54,545 nt of DNA from a virus: positions 1 through 54,545 of IMG/VR virus record IMGVR_UViG_3300005528_000072. One strand, given 5' to 3'. Every line of letters begins with the position of its first letter. Position 1 is the stretch's first letter. Of the stretch, positions 49,413 through 54,545 are shown piece by piece. The position numbers and the translations under genes are program-made. The notes under the pieces are model-generated. The model was not told where the DNA came from. It saw only the letters and a list, made by a program, of their open reading frames with translations, and searched no databases.

Positions 49413-50174
49413 TTATGTTTTTTCTGAAATATCCTCAAACTTCAATTTAGCCAAAATGTAATCCTTGACTAGGCTCGAACGAACAATATCATCTGGTGTA
49501 AATTCTATTCTTGTGAAAGCATCCATGTGGTATGCAATATCAAAAAACTTTAACAACCCAGATACATCATTTTTCTTTTTGTTCAAGTCAGTCTGTCTGT
49601 AATCACCACACCAAATAATCTTTGATCGATGACCCACACGTGTCATTACAGTATCTATTTCTTCAAATGTCATATTTTGCATTTCATCAACAATGATAAT
49701 GGCATCATCAAACGACATACCACGAATGAATGATGTTGAAATGAATTCAATATGACCTTGCTCTTCTAGCCTATCCCACGCATCTTTGCGACCAAAAAGT
49801 GTTTCGCATATTTGACGATATGGTTGCTGATAGATTTCCATCTTCTCATCTACACTTCCTGGTAGATGTCCGATTTCTCTAGATTGTACTGCGGAACGAA
49901 CAACAATAATTTTTTCAAAGGTGTTACTTCTATCTAACACCTCTTCAATTGCTTTATAGAGTGCTGAAAACGTTTTACCTGTTCCAGCAACACCATGTAA
50001 CGCTATAAAATAATCTTGCCTCTTGTACGCATCAAAAAAAATTCTTTGATTTTCAGTTAGTGGTTGAAACGTTTTCATATCATCCAATCTTAGTTTCAAT
50101 CGATTGGTTGGTTTTGAATAATCAGTTACATCTTCACTGCTGTAAACTTGCTTTAATGCTGCTCTCCTTGCCAT
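49413..50174 (-). CDS. phoH: PhoH-like ATPase
   Basis: 253 aa. Walker A GVAGTGKTFSALYKAIEE at about residue 60, SAVQSREIGHLPGSVDEKME, Walker B AIIIVDEMQNMT at about 160, and GDYRQTDLN sensor. It matches the PhoH family common in marine phages. The role in infection is unsettled: RNA-linked ATPase/helicase activity or phosphate stress response have been suggested. AAGGA precedes the ATG. Possible promoter TTGTAT-18 nt-TATATA just upstream. Confidence 0.9.
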   Translation of the reverse strand: MARRAALKQVYSSEDVTDYSKPTNRLKLRLDDMKTFQPLTENQRIFFDAYKRQDYFIALHGVAGTGKTFSALYKAIEEVLDRSNTFEKIIVVRSAVQSREIGHLPGSVDEKMEIYQQPYRQICETLFGRKDAWDRLEEQGHIEFISTSFIRGMSFDDAIIIVDEMQNMTFEEIDTVMTRVGHRSKIIWCGDYRQTDLNKKKNDVSGLLKFFDIAYHMDAFTRIEFTPDDIVRSSLVKDYILAKLKFEDISEKT

Positions 50175-50184
50175 AAGTGTTCCT

Positions 50185-50214
50185 TATATACGACTACAGG
50201 TTAGCATAATACAA
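50185..50214 (-). promoter_or_regulatory. possible sigma70-like promoter of phoH
   Basis: Minus strand TTGTAT (50214-50209), 18-nt spacer, TATATA (50190-50185). Only 10 nt separate the -10 from the ATG, and the AAGGA site lies inside that gap, so the predicted start of transcription would cut into the ribosome site. Moderate match only. Confidence 0.35.
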
Positions 50215-50520
50215 TTACTGCCCAAATTTTCCTAGGTGCTTATCTACAATTCTTTGTGTTTGTGATTCACTGATTGATTTCTTACCGTGCTTGTTGGCGA
50301 CGGAAGATTGCTTGTGATTCTCGGAAACTTTTGATAAAACTTCTTTGAAACCGTCTGGTACTTTACCAGTAATTGATACGCCACTGACAATTGACATGGC
50401 GCCAAGATGAACTTGTTGGATGTGTGAATTCTCTTTGAGATATTCTTCTTTGGCAGAAATGCTCAGAAGTTTCTCAAAAGTTTCACCTGTTTCTGTATTA
50501 TAAAAATCGTATGTCGGCAT
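50215..50520 (-). CDS. FmdB-like small regulatory-type protein
   Basis: 101 aa from ATG 50520 (MPTYDFYNTETGETFEKLLS); the longer frame starts inside the preceding gene and lacks the conserved MPTYDF start. The N-terminus looks like an FmdB zinc-ribbon protein (MPTYDYxCxxC) without the Cys residues. The C-terminal basic segment (KHGKKSISESQTQRIVDKHL) is helical. Known from cyanophage-type genomes, no function assigned. Ends 40 nt before phoH. Confidence 0.65.
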   Translation of the reverse strand: MPTYDFYNTETGETFEKLLSISAKEEYLKENSHIQQVHLGAMSIVSGVSITGKVPDGFKEVLSKVSENHKQSSVANKHGKKSISESQTQRIVDKHLGKFGQ

Positions 50521-50525
50521 TAATC

Positions 50526-51068
50526 TTATATAGTCAAGTACCACTCTGGCGCTGGTCTTTTTGTCCACCGGGCAAAGTGTGTTTTCTTCTCATTGTAGTA
50601 TTTATGATATGACGCTAGTGAGTCATTCATTATTTTACAATCGTCGGGCATTGCTGGTGTTGGTTCAGTTTCACGCAATCCGACAGGAATCTTTTCTGGC
50701 AGTTTTGCCAAATCATCCCTCAGTCTTGCACACGCATGAACTTTGCCATAACGATACGTATACTCGTCAAGCAAATGACACCACATTTCATAAAGCCATT
50801 TATAGTTCAAATGGTTTGCCCGAGCCCAAACATTCGATGGATGATTAACATGTGATGCTTTCATCAATCGCTGTTCACGATCATCAGGCAAACGCCAGCG
50901 TTTAATCTTACGATTATTCGCCGTCAAATCATAATATTCTTGACCGTCACAGATCCGATGCGCCGTTGACAATAATTGTGCGTACTCAATAATCATTTTT
51001 ACCACGTGCTTGTCGCAGTGGTACTCGGCGCATATCTTCGGATCGTGGGCAAGGTAAAAGATATTCAT
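50526..51068 (-). CDS. conserved phage protein (MNIFYL family)
   Basis: 180 aa. MNIFYLAHDPKICAEYHCDK, HVVKMIIEYAQLLSTAHRIC, then SHVNHPSNVWARANHLNYKW, EYTYRYGKVHAC, PAMPDDCKIMNDSLASYHKY, KRPAPEWYLTI. A well-conserved family in phages and some bacteria with invariant His/Asp/Lys/Glu residues (HCDKHVVKMIIE) that suggest an enzyme. I do not know its activity; some databases link it to pyrimidine-dimer glycosylases, which the sequence does not show. One-base overlap with the lipoprotein gene upstream. Confidence 0.7.
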   Translation of the reverse strand: MNIFYLAHDPKICAEYHCDKHVVKMIIEYAQLLSTAHRICDGQEYYDLTANNRKIKRWRLPDDREQRLMKASHVNHPSNVWARANHLNYKWLYEMWCHLLDEYTYRYGKVHACARLRDDLAKLPEKIPVGLRETEPTPAMPDDCKIMNDSLASYHKYYNEKKTHFARWTKRPAPEWYLTI

Positions 51069-51340
51069 TAGAAGCAGAAAAATTTACAACTCACGTGACC
51101 CTCAGCAGGACGGCTACGTTGTTGTATTTGAACCTGTGTGAGTTCTTTGAGATGTTGGTATTTCATCTCGGATTCACGCTTTTCCATTTCACGTTCTAAT
51201 TGTTCAACACGAACAATTTTCTCACGCAACAATTCTTGATCGTTCAAACTTCGTGGATTAACCACAGGATCACGAACGGTTGTACCACACGCCGTTACAA
51301 AGAGTAACGGCATCACAAAAATCAATTTACTTTTCATCAT
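51068..51340 (-). CDS. small lipoprotein, possible outer spanin
   Basis: 90 aa. Signal peptide with lipobox (SKLIFVMPLLFVTAC, Cys at residue 18), then a charged coiled coil (LREKIVRVEQLEREMEKRES) and a Cys-containing end (GHVSCKFFCF). A short lipoprotein with a helical periplasmic part is what a two-component outer spanin looks like. The membrane protein gene overlapping it upstream is the possible partner, but it lacks a long periplasmic coiled coil, so the spanin call is weak. Confidence 0.6.
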   Translation of the reverse strand: MMKSKLIFVMPLLFVTACGTTVRDPVVNPRSLNDQELLREKIVRVEQLEREMEKRESEMKYQHLKELTQVQIQQRSRPAEGHVSCKFFCF

Positions 51341-51566
51341 CTTTGTCCTCCGGTGTCATCTTACTCATGATATAAACCAAACCAATAAACTGAACAGCGC
51401 CGTAAGCCCCAGCCAGAGCCATAAGAGCCATGAAAAAGGCAACGATATAAAACTTTTGGCGTTCAGTGAAAAGATTACCATAAAAATTTGCTGTAGTAAT
51501 TGCTTCGACGGCTTGTTGCTCAAGTTGTAAATACTTGTCAACAACCCATGCTTTAAACTTCGACAT
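51327..51566 (-). CDS. small membrane protein
   Basis: 79 aa from ATG 51566 (MSKFKAWVVDKYLQLEQQAV), chosen because GAGGTGA lies just upstream. A cytoplasmic helix is followed by one long or two short hydrophobic segments (FYIVAFFMALMALAGAYGAV, QFIGLVYIM) and an acidic tail. It overlaps the lipoprotein gene by 14 nt. A lysis (holin or inner spanin) or superinfection role is possible; nothing decides. Confidence 0.55.
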   Translation of the reverse strand: MSKFKAWVVDKYLQLEQQAVEAITTANFYGNLFTERQKFYIVAFFMALMALAGAYGAVQFIGLVYIMSKMTPEDKDDEK

Positions 51567-51593
51567 TTTCACCTCATAAAAGAAGGGGCACGT

Positions 51594-51608
51594 GGATGTC
51601 ATCCCGAC
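51594..51608 (-). other. short hairpin upstream of the membrane protein gene
   Basis: ATGTC-atccc-GACAT forms a 5-bp stem with a 5-nt loop in the intergenic stretch 51567-51667. No T tract follows. It may be a leader structure; the rest of this 100-nt gap shows no gene or clear promoter. Confidence 0.25.
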
Positions 51609-51667
51609 ATTCATTGTTGTTTAATGATAAGCCTATGTCCCGCTGACGGCTACCACCCCGAAACCGA

Positions 51668-52090
51668 TTATTCAGTGATTTCAGTTACTTCATCCTCAAT
51701 CACAGGTGCTTTCACAGGTTTAACAGATTTAGCCTGTTTAGCGTTCAAGTCAGAAAGATTGTTGATACCAGCATCACGACCAACGATAGGCTTAACATCA
51801 AAGCCACGTGGTGTAAGTTTAGTGTCAACCATTTCTTTAAAATTGACAAGTTCGTAACCGACAACGTTACGACCATCTTTATGTGTTTTGATAACACCAC
51901 CGTTGTATTTCAATGTAACGATCTCGGCACTGATACGATTCATCGCACGATATTCCATCGTGTTCTCAATTTCTTTCAGTGTGATAAGACCACCGTTACC
52001 GAGAACCATCAAAAGACGTTCCCATCGAACAGGCTTACCGGACTTATTGCCCTTACGATTTGCCCAATATGTAACAGATTTATTACTCAT
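51668..52090 (-). CDS. probable winged-helix DNA-binding protein
   Basis: 140 aa from ATG 52090 (MSNKSVTYWANRKGNKSGKP), with GGAG 8 nt upstream; a TTG-started longer frame would run into the promoter. Residues 20-85 (VRWERLLMVLGNGGLITLKE, IENTMEYRAMNRISAEIVTL, KYNGGVIKTHKDGRNVVGYE) fit a winged helix: three helices then a two-strand wing ending in a hydrophobic strand. The C-terminus is Lys/Pro/Glu-rich. It has its own consensus-like sigma70 promoter, so it may be an early regulator. Confidence 0.6.
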   Translation of the reverse strand: MSNKSVTYWANRKGNKSGKPVRWERLLMVLGNGGLITLKEIENTMEYRAMNRISAEIVTLKYNGGVIKTHKDGRNVVGYELVNFKEMVDTKLTPRGFDVKPIVGRDAGINNLSDLNAKQAKSVKPVKAPVIEDEVTEITE

Positions 52091-52121
52091 AACAAAACTC
52101 CATATTAACAGTAGAAATGAT

Positions 52122-52150
52122 AGTATAGCAAAGTCTGACCGAATTGTCAA
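52122..52150 (-). promoter_or_regulatory. sigma70 promoter TTGACA-17-TATACT
   Basis: -35 TTGACA at 52150-52145, 17-nt spacer, -10 TATACT at 52127-52122. The predicted transcript starts near 52115, leaving a leader of about 25 nt with GGAG before the ATG at 52090. A near-consensus host promoter, so early expression is expected. Confidence 0.85.
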
Positions 52151-52153
52151 GCA

Positions 52154-52546
52154 TTACAATACCTCGTTTTTCCGACCAAGACCTGCCGGATTCATGCCAG
52201 GAGTAACATAGACATAGTTACCCTTGTGCATCGGTGCCGTGCAAGACGCAACATCTGCCACAATCTCACGGTCAGAGGATGAGAGTTTGTGGAAATCTTT
52301 CATAATACCAGTCTTTGTCAAAGCACCCTTGTGTGTGTCTGGAAGACTTGGAATGTGCTTGGTGCTGCGTACCACACGACTTGGCGTCAGTGGCTTGTCT
52401 TTGATCTTTTTAGGCGCAGCAGCAGGAAACCTACCACCAGACGGTAGCGGAATCTTGTTGATTGACGAAATAAAGTCTTGCTGTTCTTGCAATTGCTTCT
52501 TTGTCAACTTCTTTTTCTTCGAACTGGAATATATGCGGATCATCAT
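52154..52546 (-). CDS. conserved basic phage protein
   Basis: 130 aa, strongly basic (KKKKLTKKQLQEQQDFISSI, then KDKPLTPSRVVRSTKHIPSL). The C-terminal half (DFHKLSSSDREIVADVASCT, APMHKGNYVYVTPGMNPAGL, GRK) is conserved across many phages of unrelated type, function unknown. A perfect TTGACA-17-TATAAT promoter lies just upstream, and the ATG comes 9 nt after the -10, so the mRNA is predicted to have almost no leader. Confidence 0.65.
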   Translation of the reverse strand: MMIRIYSSSKKKKLTKKQLQEQQDFISSINKIPLPSGGRFPAAAPKKIKDKPLTPSRVVRSTKHIPSLPDTHKGALTKTGIMKDFHKLSSSDREIVADVASCTAPMHKGNYVYVTPGMNPAGLGRKNEVL

Positions 52547-52555
52547 AACAATACC

Positions 52556-52584
52556 ATTATATCAAGGGTTGAGCCACTTGTCAA
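52556..52584 (-). promoter_or_regulatory. perfect-consensus sigma70 promoter TTGACA-17-TATAAT
   Basis: -35 TTGACA at 52584-52579 and -10 TATAAT at 52561-52556, both exact consensus with a 17-nt spacer. The ATG of the 130-aa gene is 9 nt after the -10, so transcription would start about 3 nt before it. The -35 overlaps the stop region of the upstream gene. Confidence 0.9.
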
Positions 52585-52937
52585 GAGGTAATTTTCTCTT
52601 TTACCTTTGTGATATGCTTACATTTGTTGTGATATTTGAAACCAATACAGGAACAAGAAAAATGCTCATTTGATAATGTTACCAAATATTCACCTTTTGT
52701 ACCAGCTACTTTGAACTTGCGGATATTAGTTGTCGAACCTTTAAGTATTTTCAGATTGACAACATTTGCTAAATTGATAATTGATACTGGGAATTCTTTG
52801 TTATCAGTTTGTAAACAGAATTCGTTAGCATTCAGATAACGATAAGGATTGACAACGACACCTGTAAAAGTTGTCGATTTAGTAATATAGCGACAATCTA
52901 CGGTGACTGTCGAACCAACAGAGGGCAGATTTTTCAT
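52581..52937 (-). CDS. SWIM-type zinc-finger protein
   Basis: 118 aa. N-terminal small beta domain (STVTVDCRYITKSTTFTGVV, VNPYRYLN), C-terminal FSCSCIGFKYHNKCKHITKV with the C-x-C-x(n)-C-x-H ligands of the SWIM zinc finger, used for DNA or protein binding. This pairing is common in phage early genes. It has its own TTGACA-17-TATACT promoter with 9 nt from -10 to ATG and no Shine-Dalgarno. Confidence 0.75.
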   Translation of the reverse strand: MKNLPSVGSTVTVDCRYITKSTTFTGVVVNPYRYLNANEFCLQTDNKEFPVSIINLANVVNLKILKGSTTNIRKFKVAGTKGEYLVTLSNEHFSCSCIGFKYHNKCKHITKVKEKITS

Positions 52938-52946
52938 AGTACATAT

Positions 52947-52975
52947 AGTATACCAGAAACTCTACCCTCTGTCAA
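52947..52975 (-). promoter_or_regulatory. sigma70 promoter TTGACA-17-TATACT
   Basis: -35 TTGACA at 52975-52970, 17-nt spacer, -10 TATACT at 52952-52947. The ATG of the SWIM gene begins 9 nt after the -10, leaving a leader of about 3 nt. Confidence 0.85.
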
Positions 52976-52988
52976 GTATGTTGTATTT

Positions 52989-53231
52989 TTACAACGTTGC
53001 TTTTTCTGTAATATTGGCAATTGAGTTTTGACGATCAATTACCAAATATCCGTTACACACAATATTCCAATCTTCTGAGTGTTCTTCTTTTTCACTCTTA
53101 ACTGGAACGGTAATATTCAGGTGTTTGAACAAATATTCTTTTTCGCCCTCAAATACACGCCAGACATGATCTGCGGTACCACGACCAGGCTGCCCTCTGC
53201 TTTTGTTGAATCGAATTCTGTATTTGTTCAT
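52989..53231 (-). CDS. conserved small phage protein
   Basis: 80 aa. MNKYRIRFNKSRGQPGRGTA, DHVWRVFEGEKEYLFKHLNI, then HSEDWNIVCNGYLVIDRQNS. This family (RIRFN-SRGQPGRGT-DHVWRVFE...WNI-C-G) is highly conserved in T4-like marine phages without a known function; the invariant RGQPGRGT-DHVWR stretch suggests nucleic-acid or phosphate contact. Its start overlaps the oxygenase stop by 4 nt, so both come from one transcript. Confidence 0.7.
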   Translation of the reverse strand: MNKYRIRFNKSRGQPGRGTADHVWRVFEGEKEYLFKHLNITVPVKSEKEEHSEDWNIVCNGYLVIDRQNSIANITEKATL

Positions 53232-53863
53232 ATGATGTCATCCGCTGGCTTCATTCCAAAATTTTGTTGTGCTTGTGTGACAGTCAAATTGAAGTGAACG
53301 AACTTTATTGGTTTATCGGAAGCATGACGAGTGAACGAATGTGCCAACCAAGAATTTGTAAAAATAAGCAAACCAGGTTTAGGTTCAAAATTGATCATCT
53401 GACTTGCGATTGTAGCCATTGAATTATCTTTTTCATAAAGGTCAATTTGAACTTTGCCTGGTCTTGGATCATGAAAAACAACTCTTGAAGAATTTTCGGG
53501 TGCTTCTAAAAAATAGAAACCGACAATTTGAGAACCATAACCGTGTACATGTTGTTCCATCAATGAATGCTTGTAATGTTCTTGTGTCCACATTTCAGTA
53601 AACATAACATCCAAATTTTGCATGTTATATCCCTGTTCATTCAAAATATTCCAGGATGTTTTACCAACAAAATTAACAAACTTTTCAATTCTCGGATCTT
53701 CATAATAATTACCCGTCATCATCGCAGGATATATGTTATCAACCTTTTTTTCTTTGTGTGCTTTTGCTAGTTCTTCCTCAGAAACTTGACTTACCGAATT
53801 CAAAAACTCCGGGTGTTCGGCATAATAAATTGGGCAAGCAAAATGATAGGCGGCGTTAAGCAT
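53228..53863 (-). CDS. 2OG-Fe(II) oxygenase
   Basis: 211 aa. Jelly-roll core with HVHGYGSQIVGFYFLEAPEN, VVFHDPRPGK, LLIFTNSWLAHSFTRHASDK and PIKFVHFNLTV: His (HVHG or nearby), Asp in FHDP, distal His in LAHSF, and Arg for 2-oxoglutarate. Putative 2OG-dioxygenases of this size occur in most cyanophage and pelagiphage myoviruses; the substrate is unknown (protein, DNA base or nitrogen metabolism have been proposed). The promoter's -10 is only 5 nt before the ATG, so the transcript should begin at the start codon. Confidence 0.8.
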   Translation of the reverse strand: MLNAAYHFACPIYYAEHPEFLNSVSQVSEEELAKAHKEKKVDNIYPAMMTGNYYEDPRIEKFVNFVGKTSWNILNEQGYNMQNLDVMFTEMWTQEHYKHSLMEQHVHGYGSQIVGFYFLEAPENSSRVVFHDPRPGKVQIDLYEKDNSMATIASQMINFEPKPGLLIFTNSWLAHSFTRHASDKPIKFVHFNLTVTQAQQNFGMKPADDII

Positions 53864-53868
53864 AATGT

Positions 53869-53897
53869 ATTGTATCTTTCTTTGAATGAAAAGTCAA
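53869..53897 (-). promoter_or_regulatory. sigma70 promoter TTGACT-17-TACAAT touching the start codon
   Basis: -35 TTGACT at 53897-53892, 17-nt spacer, -10 TACAAT at 53874-53869. The ATG at 53863 lies 5 nt after the -10, where transcription should begin. Either the mRNA is leaderless or the true start is at a later Met (residue 48), which would remove conserved sequence. Confidence 0.75.
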
Positions 53898-53906
53898 CTA
53901 ACTATT

Positions 53907-54323
53907 TTATGGTAAGGGTATTTCTTTCCATGAATTTGATGGACCATCCCAATAATATTGTTTTCCGTCAATAGGCTTTGGCACAGGTGGCACAAACTCA
54001 CATGTATCTTCATCAAAAGTCCAGGCCAAAAAGTTTTCTCTATTTGGTCGAGCATTCCAAATTTCTTTTGCTATATTTTGTTTTTCTAATTTTTCTTCTG
54101 GAGTCATTTCTCTTGTTTGCCAAACATCAGTCCAAACACCATCAACAAACTGATATGTGGGTTCATCACCTTCTAAGACTTCATAAAGTTTTGCTATTGG
54201 CTTACTAACACGCACAAAAGGTTGCCAATTGTCTGGTATAGTCCCAAATGCCTGAAGTAAGTTATCTTTTAAAGCAGGATGATTTACAGTGTTACCATTT
54301 TCGACTTGAATGTAAAGTTCCAT
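53907..54323 (-). CDS. adhesin-accessory protein with W-rich C-terminus
   Basis: 138 aa. N-terminal half: MELYIQVENGNTVNHPALKD, NLLQAFGTIPDNWQPFVRVS; centre YQFVDGVWTDVWQTREMTPE, EKLEKQN; C-terminus VPPVPKPIDGKQYYWDGPSN, SWKEI. The last part is like that of the 126-aa protein at 6842 (VPKPDGNYVWNETDGVW). It follows the glycine-rich adhesin gene at the right edge, just as the 126-aa gene lies near the other Gly-rich adhesin. Probably a fibre or adhesin assembly factor; mechanism unknown. Confidence 0.65.
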   Translation of the reverse strand: MELYIQVENGNTVNHPALKDNLLQAFGTIPDNWQPFVRVSKPIAKLYEVLEGDEPTYQFVDGVWTDVWQTREMTPEEKLEKQNIAKEIWNARPNRENFLAWTFDEDTCEFVPPVPKPIDGKQYYWDGPSNSWKEIPLP

Positions 54324-54348
54324 TTTTTTACCTATGAATATTTTTTGT

Positions 54349-54545
54349 TTAAGATATACCTACATTAGATGTTGGGAAAGTTCTAGAACATCCTGGCCAA
54401 ATGATTCTCACAGCACCACCGGCACCACGACCAGATGGACTGGTATAAGGTGATCCACCTCCACCAAATCTACCAGCTGCAAAGAGTGCCGAACAACCAC
54501 CTGAGCCGCCTTGTCCACCTAAAGATGCTGCACCACCCGCACCAC
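54349..54545 (-). CDS. 3' end of a second glycine-rich adhesin (partial)
   Basis: Only the C-terminal part is in the window; the gene continues beyond the right edge. The visible end runs through Gly-rich sequence to SGRGAGGAVRIIWPGCSRTF, PTSNVGIS and TAA at 54351-54349. The AVRIIWxxxRTFPSTN ending is typical of glycine-rich adhesins of marine T4-like phages. It differs from the GIVIIKVVG ending of the 649-aa adhesin, so it is a separate gene and not a copy. Confidence 0.75.
   Translation of the reverse strand, partial: GAGGAASLGGQGGSGGCSALFAAGRFGGGGSPYTSPSGRGAGGAVRIIWPGCSRTFPTSNVGIS

Noticed and set aside
50521-50568. N-terminal extension of the FmdB-like protein
   Set aside because: It overlaps the preceding gene, and the conserved MPTYDF start fits the ATG at 50520.
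52091-52150. TTG-started 20-residue extension of the winged-helix protein
   Set aside because: It coincides with the -35 to -10 promoter region; the ATG at 52090 has GGAG.
1-54545. tRNA genes
   Set aside because: Apart from the tmRNA T-arm and acceptor stem I saw no cloverleaf or GTTCRAxTC box with a matching acceptor.

Overview
This window is part of the genome of a tailed phage of the T4 superfamily (contractile-tail myovirus). The evidence is a nearly complete T4-type baseplate set (gp48, gp53, a gp27-like hub, gp5, PAAR tip, gp25, gp6, a gp7-position protein, gp8, a gp54-like tube initiator, gp26), the T4 replication and late-transcription cluster gp32-gp59-gp33, a gp4 head-completion nuclease, PhoH and T4-type late promoter boxes (NATAAATA). 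The DNA is AT-rich. Large ANxxF-repeat fibres, glycine-rich adhesins, DUF4815 and LamG-type fibres and a 2OG-Fe(II) oxygenase resemble marine cyanophage and pelagiphage relatives. The phage carries a circularly permuted, two-piece tmRNA gene whose tag starts AND and ends LAA, which points to an alphaproteobacterial host. The host call is inference.

Layout. (1) 202-16628, minus strand: tail-fibre and adhesin region. It holds a 1820-aa heptad-repeat fibre, a glycine-rich adhesin, a 1171-aa LamG/beta-propeller fibre, several short fibre modules and accessory or chaperone-like proteins. (2) 16625-33673, minus: baseplate wedge and hub operon, starting (in transcription order) at a late promoter before gp48 and running through gp53, gp27-like, gp5, PAAR, gp25, gp6, gp7-like and gp8 to a 1824-aa DUF4815 protein. 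(3) 33708-41867, plus: divergent block of gp4, a gp2-like protein, a gp54-like protein, gp26 with a probable -1 frameshift extension, then three paralogous tape-measure-like proteins. The second carries a GH19 lysozyme/chitinase domain and the third an M15 peptidase domain. (4) 41901-47704, minus: gp32, a deoxyribonucleotidase, gp59, gp33, a secreted SleB-type cell-wall hydrolase and small proteins, with one plus-strand GIY-YIG homing endonuclease. (5) About 47725-48060, minus: the permuted tmRNA. (6) 48027-53863, minus: a RecB-like nuclease, PhoH, small conserved proteins and a 2OG oxygenase, several with their own near-consensus sigma70 promoters. (7) 53907 to the right edge: a fibre-accessory gene and the 3' end of a second glycine-rich adhesin.

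How it fits together. gp33 and the ATAAATA boxes indicate T4-type late transcription of virion genes. gp5 lacks the central lysozyme domain of T4 gp5, while two tape-measure-like proteins carry peptidoglycan-cutting domains, so the cell-wall-cutting activity of the tail seems to have moved. Host lysis is probably served by the SleB hydrolase, perhaps helped by a small lipoprotein and membrane-protein pair. The most unusual elements are the permuted tmRNA, the gp26 frameshift, the lytic tape-measure-like paralogues, and promoters that touch start codons and imply leaderless early mRNAs.
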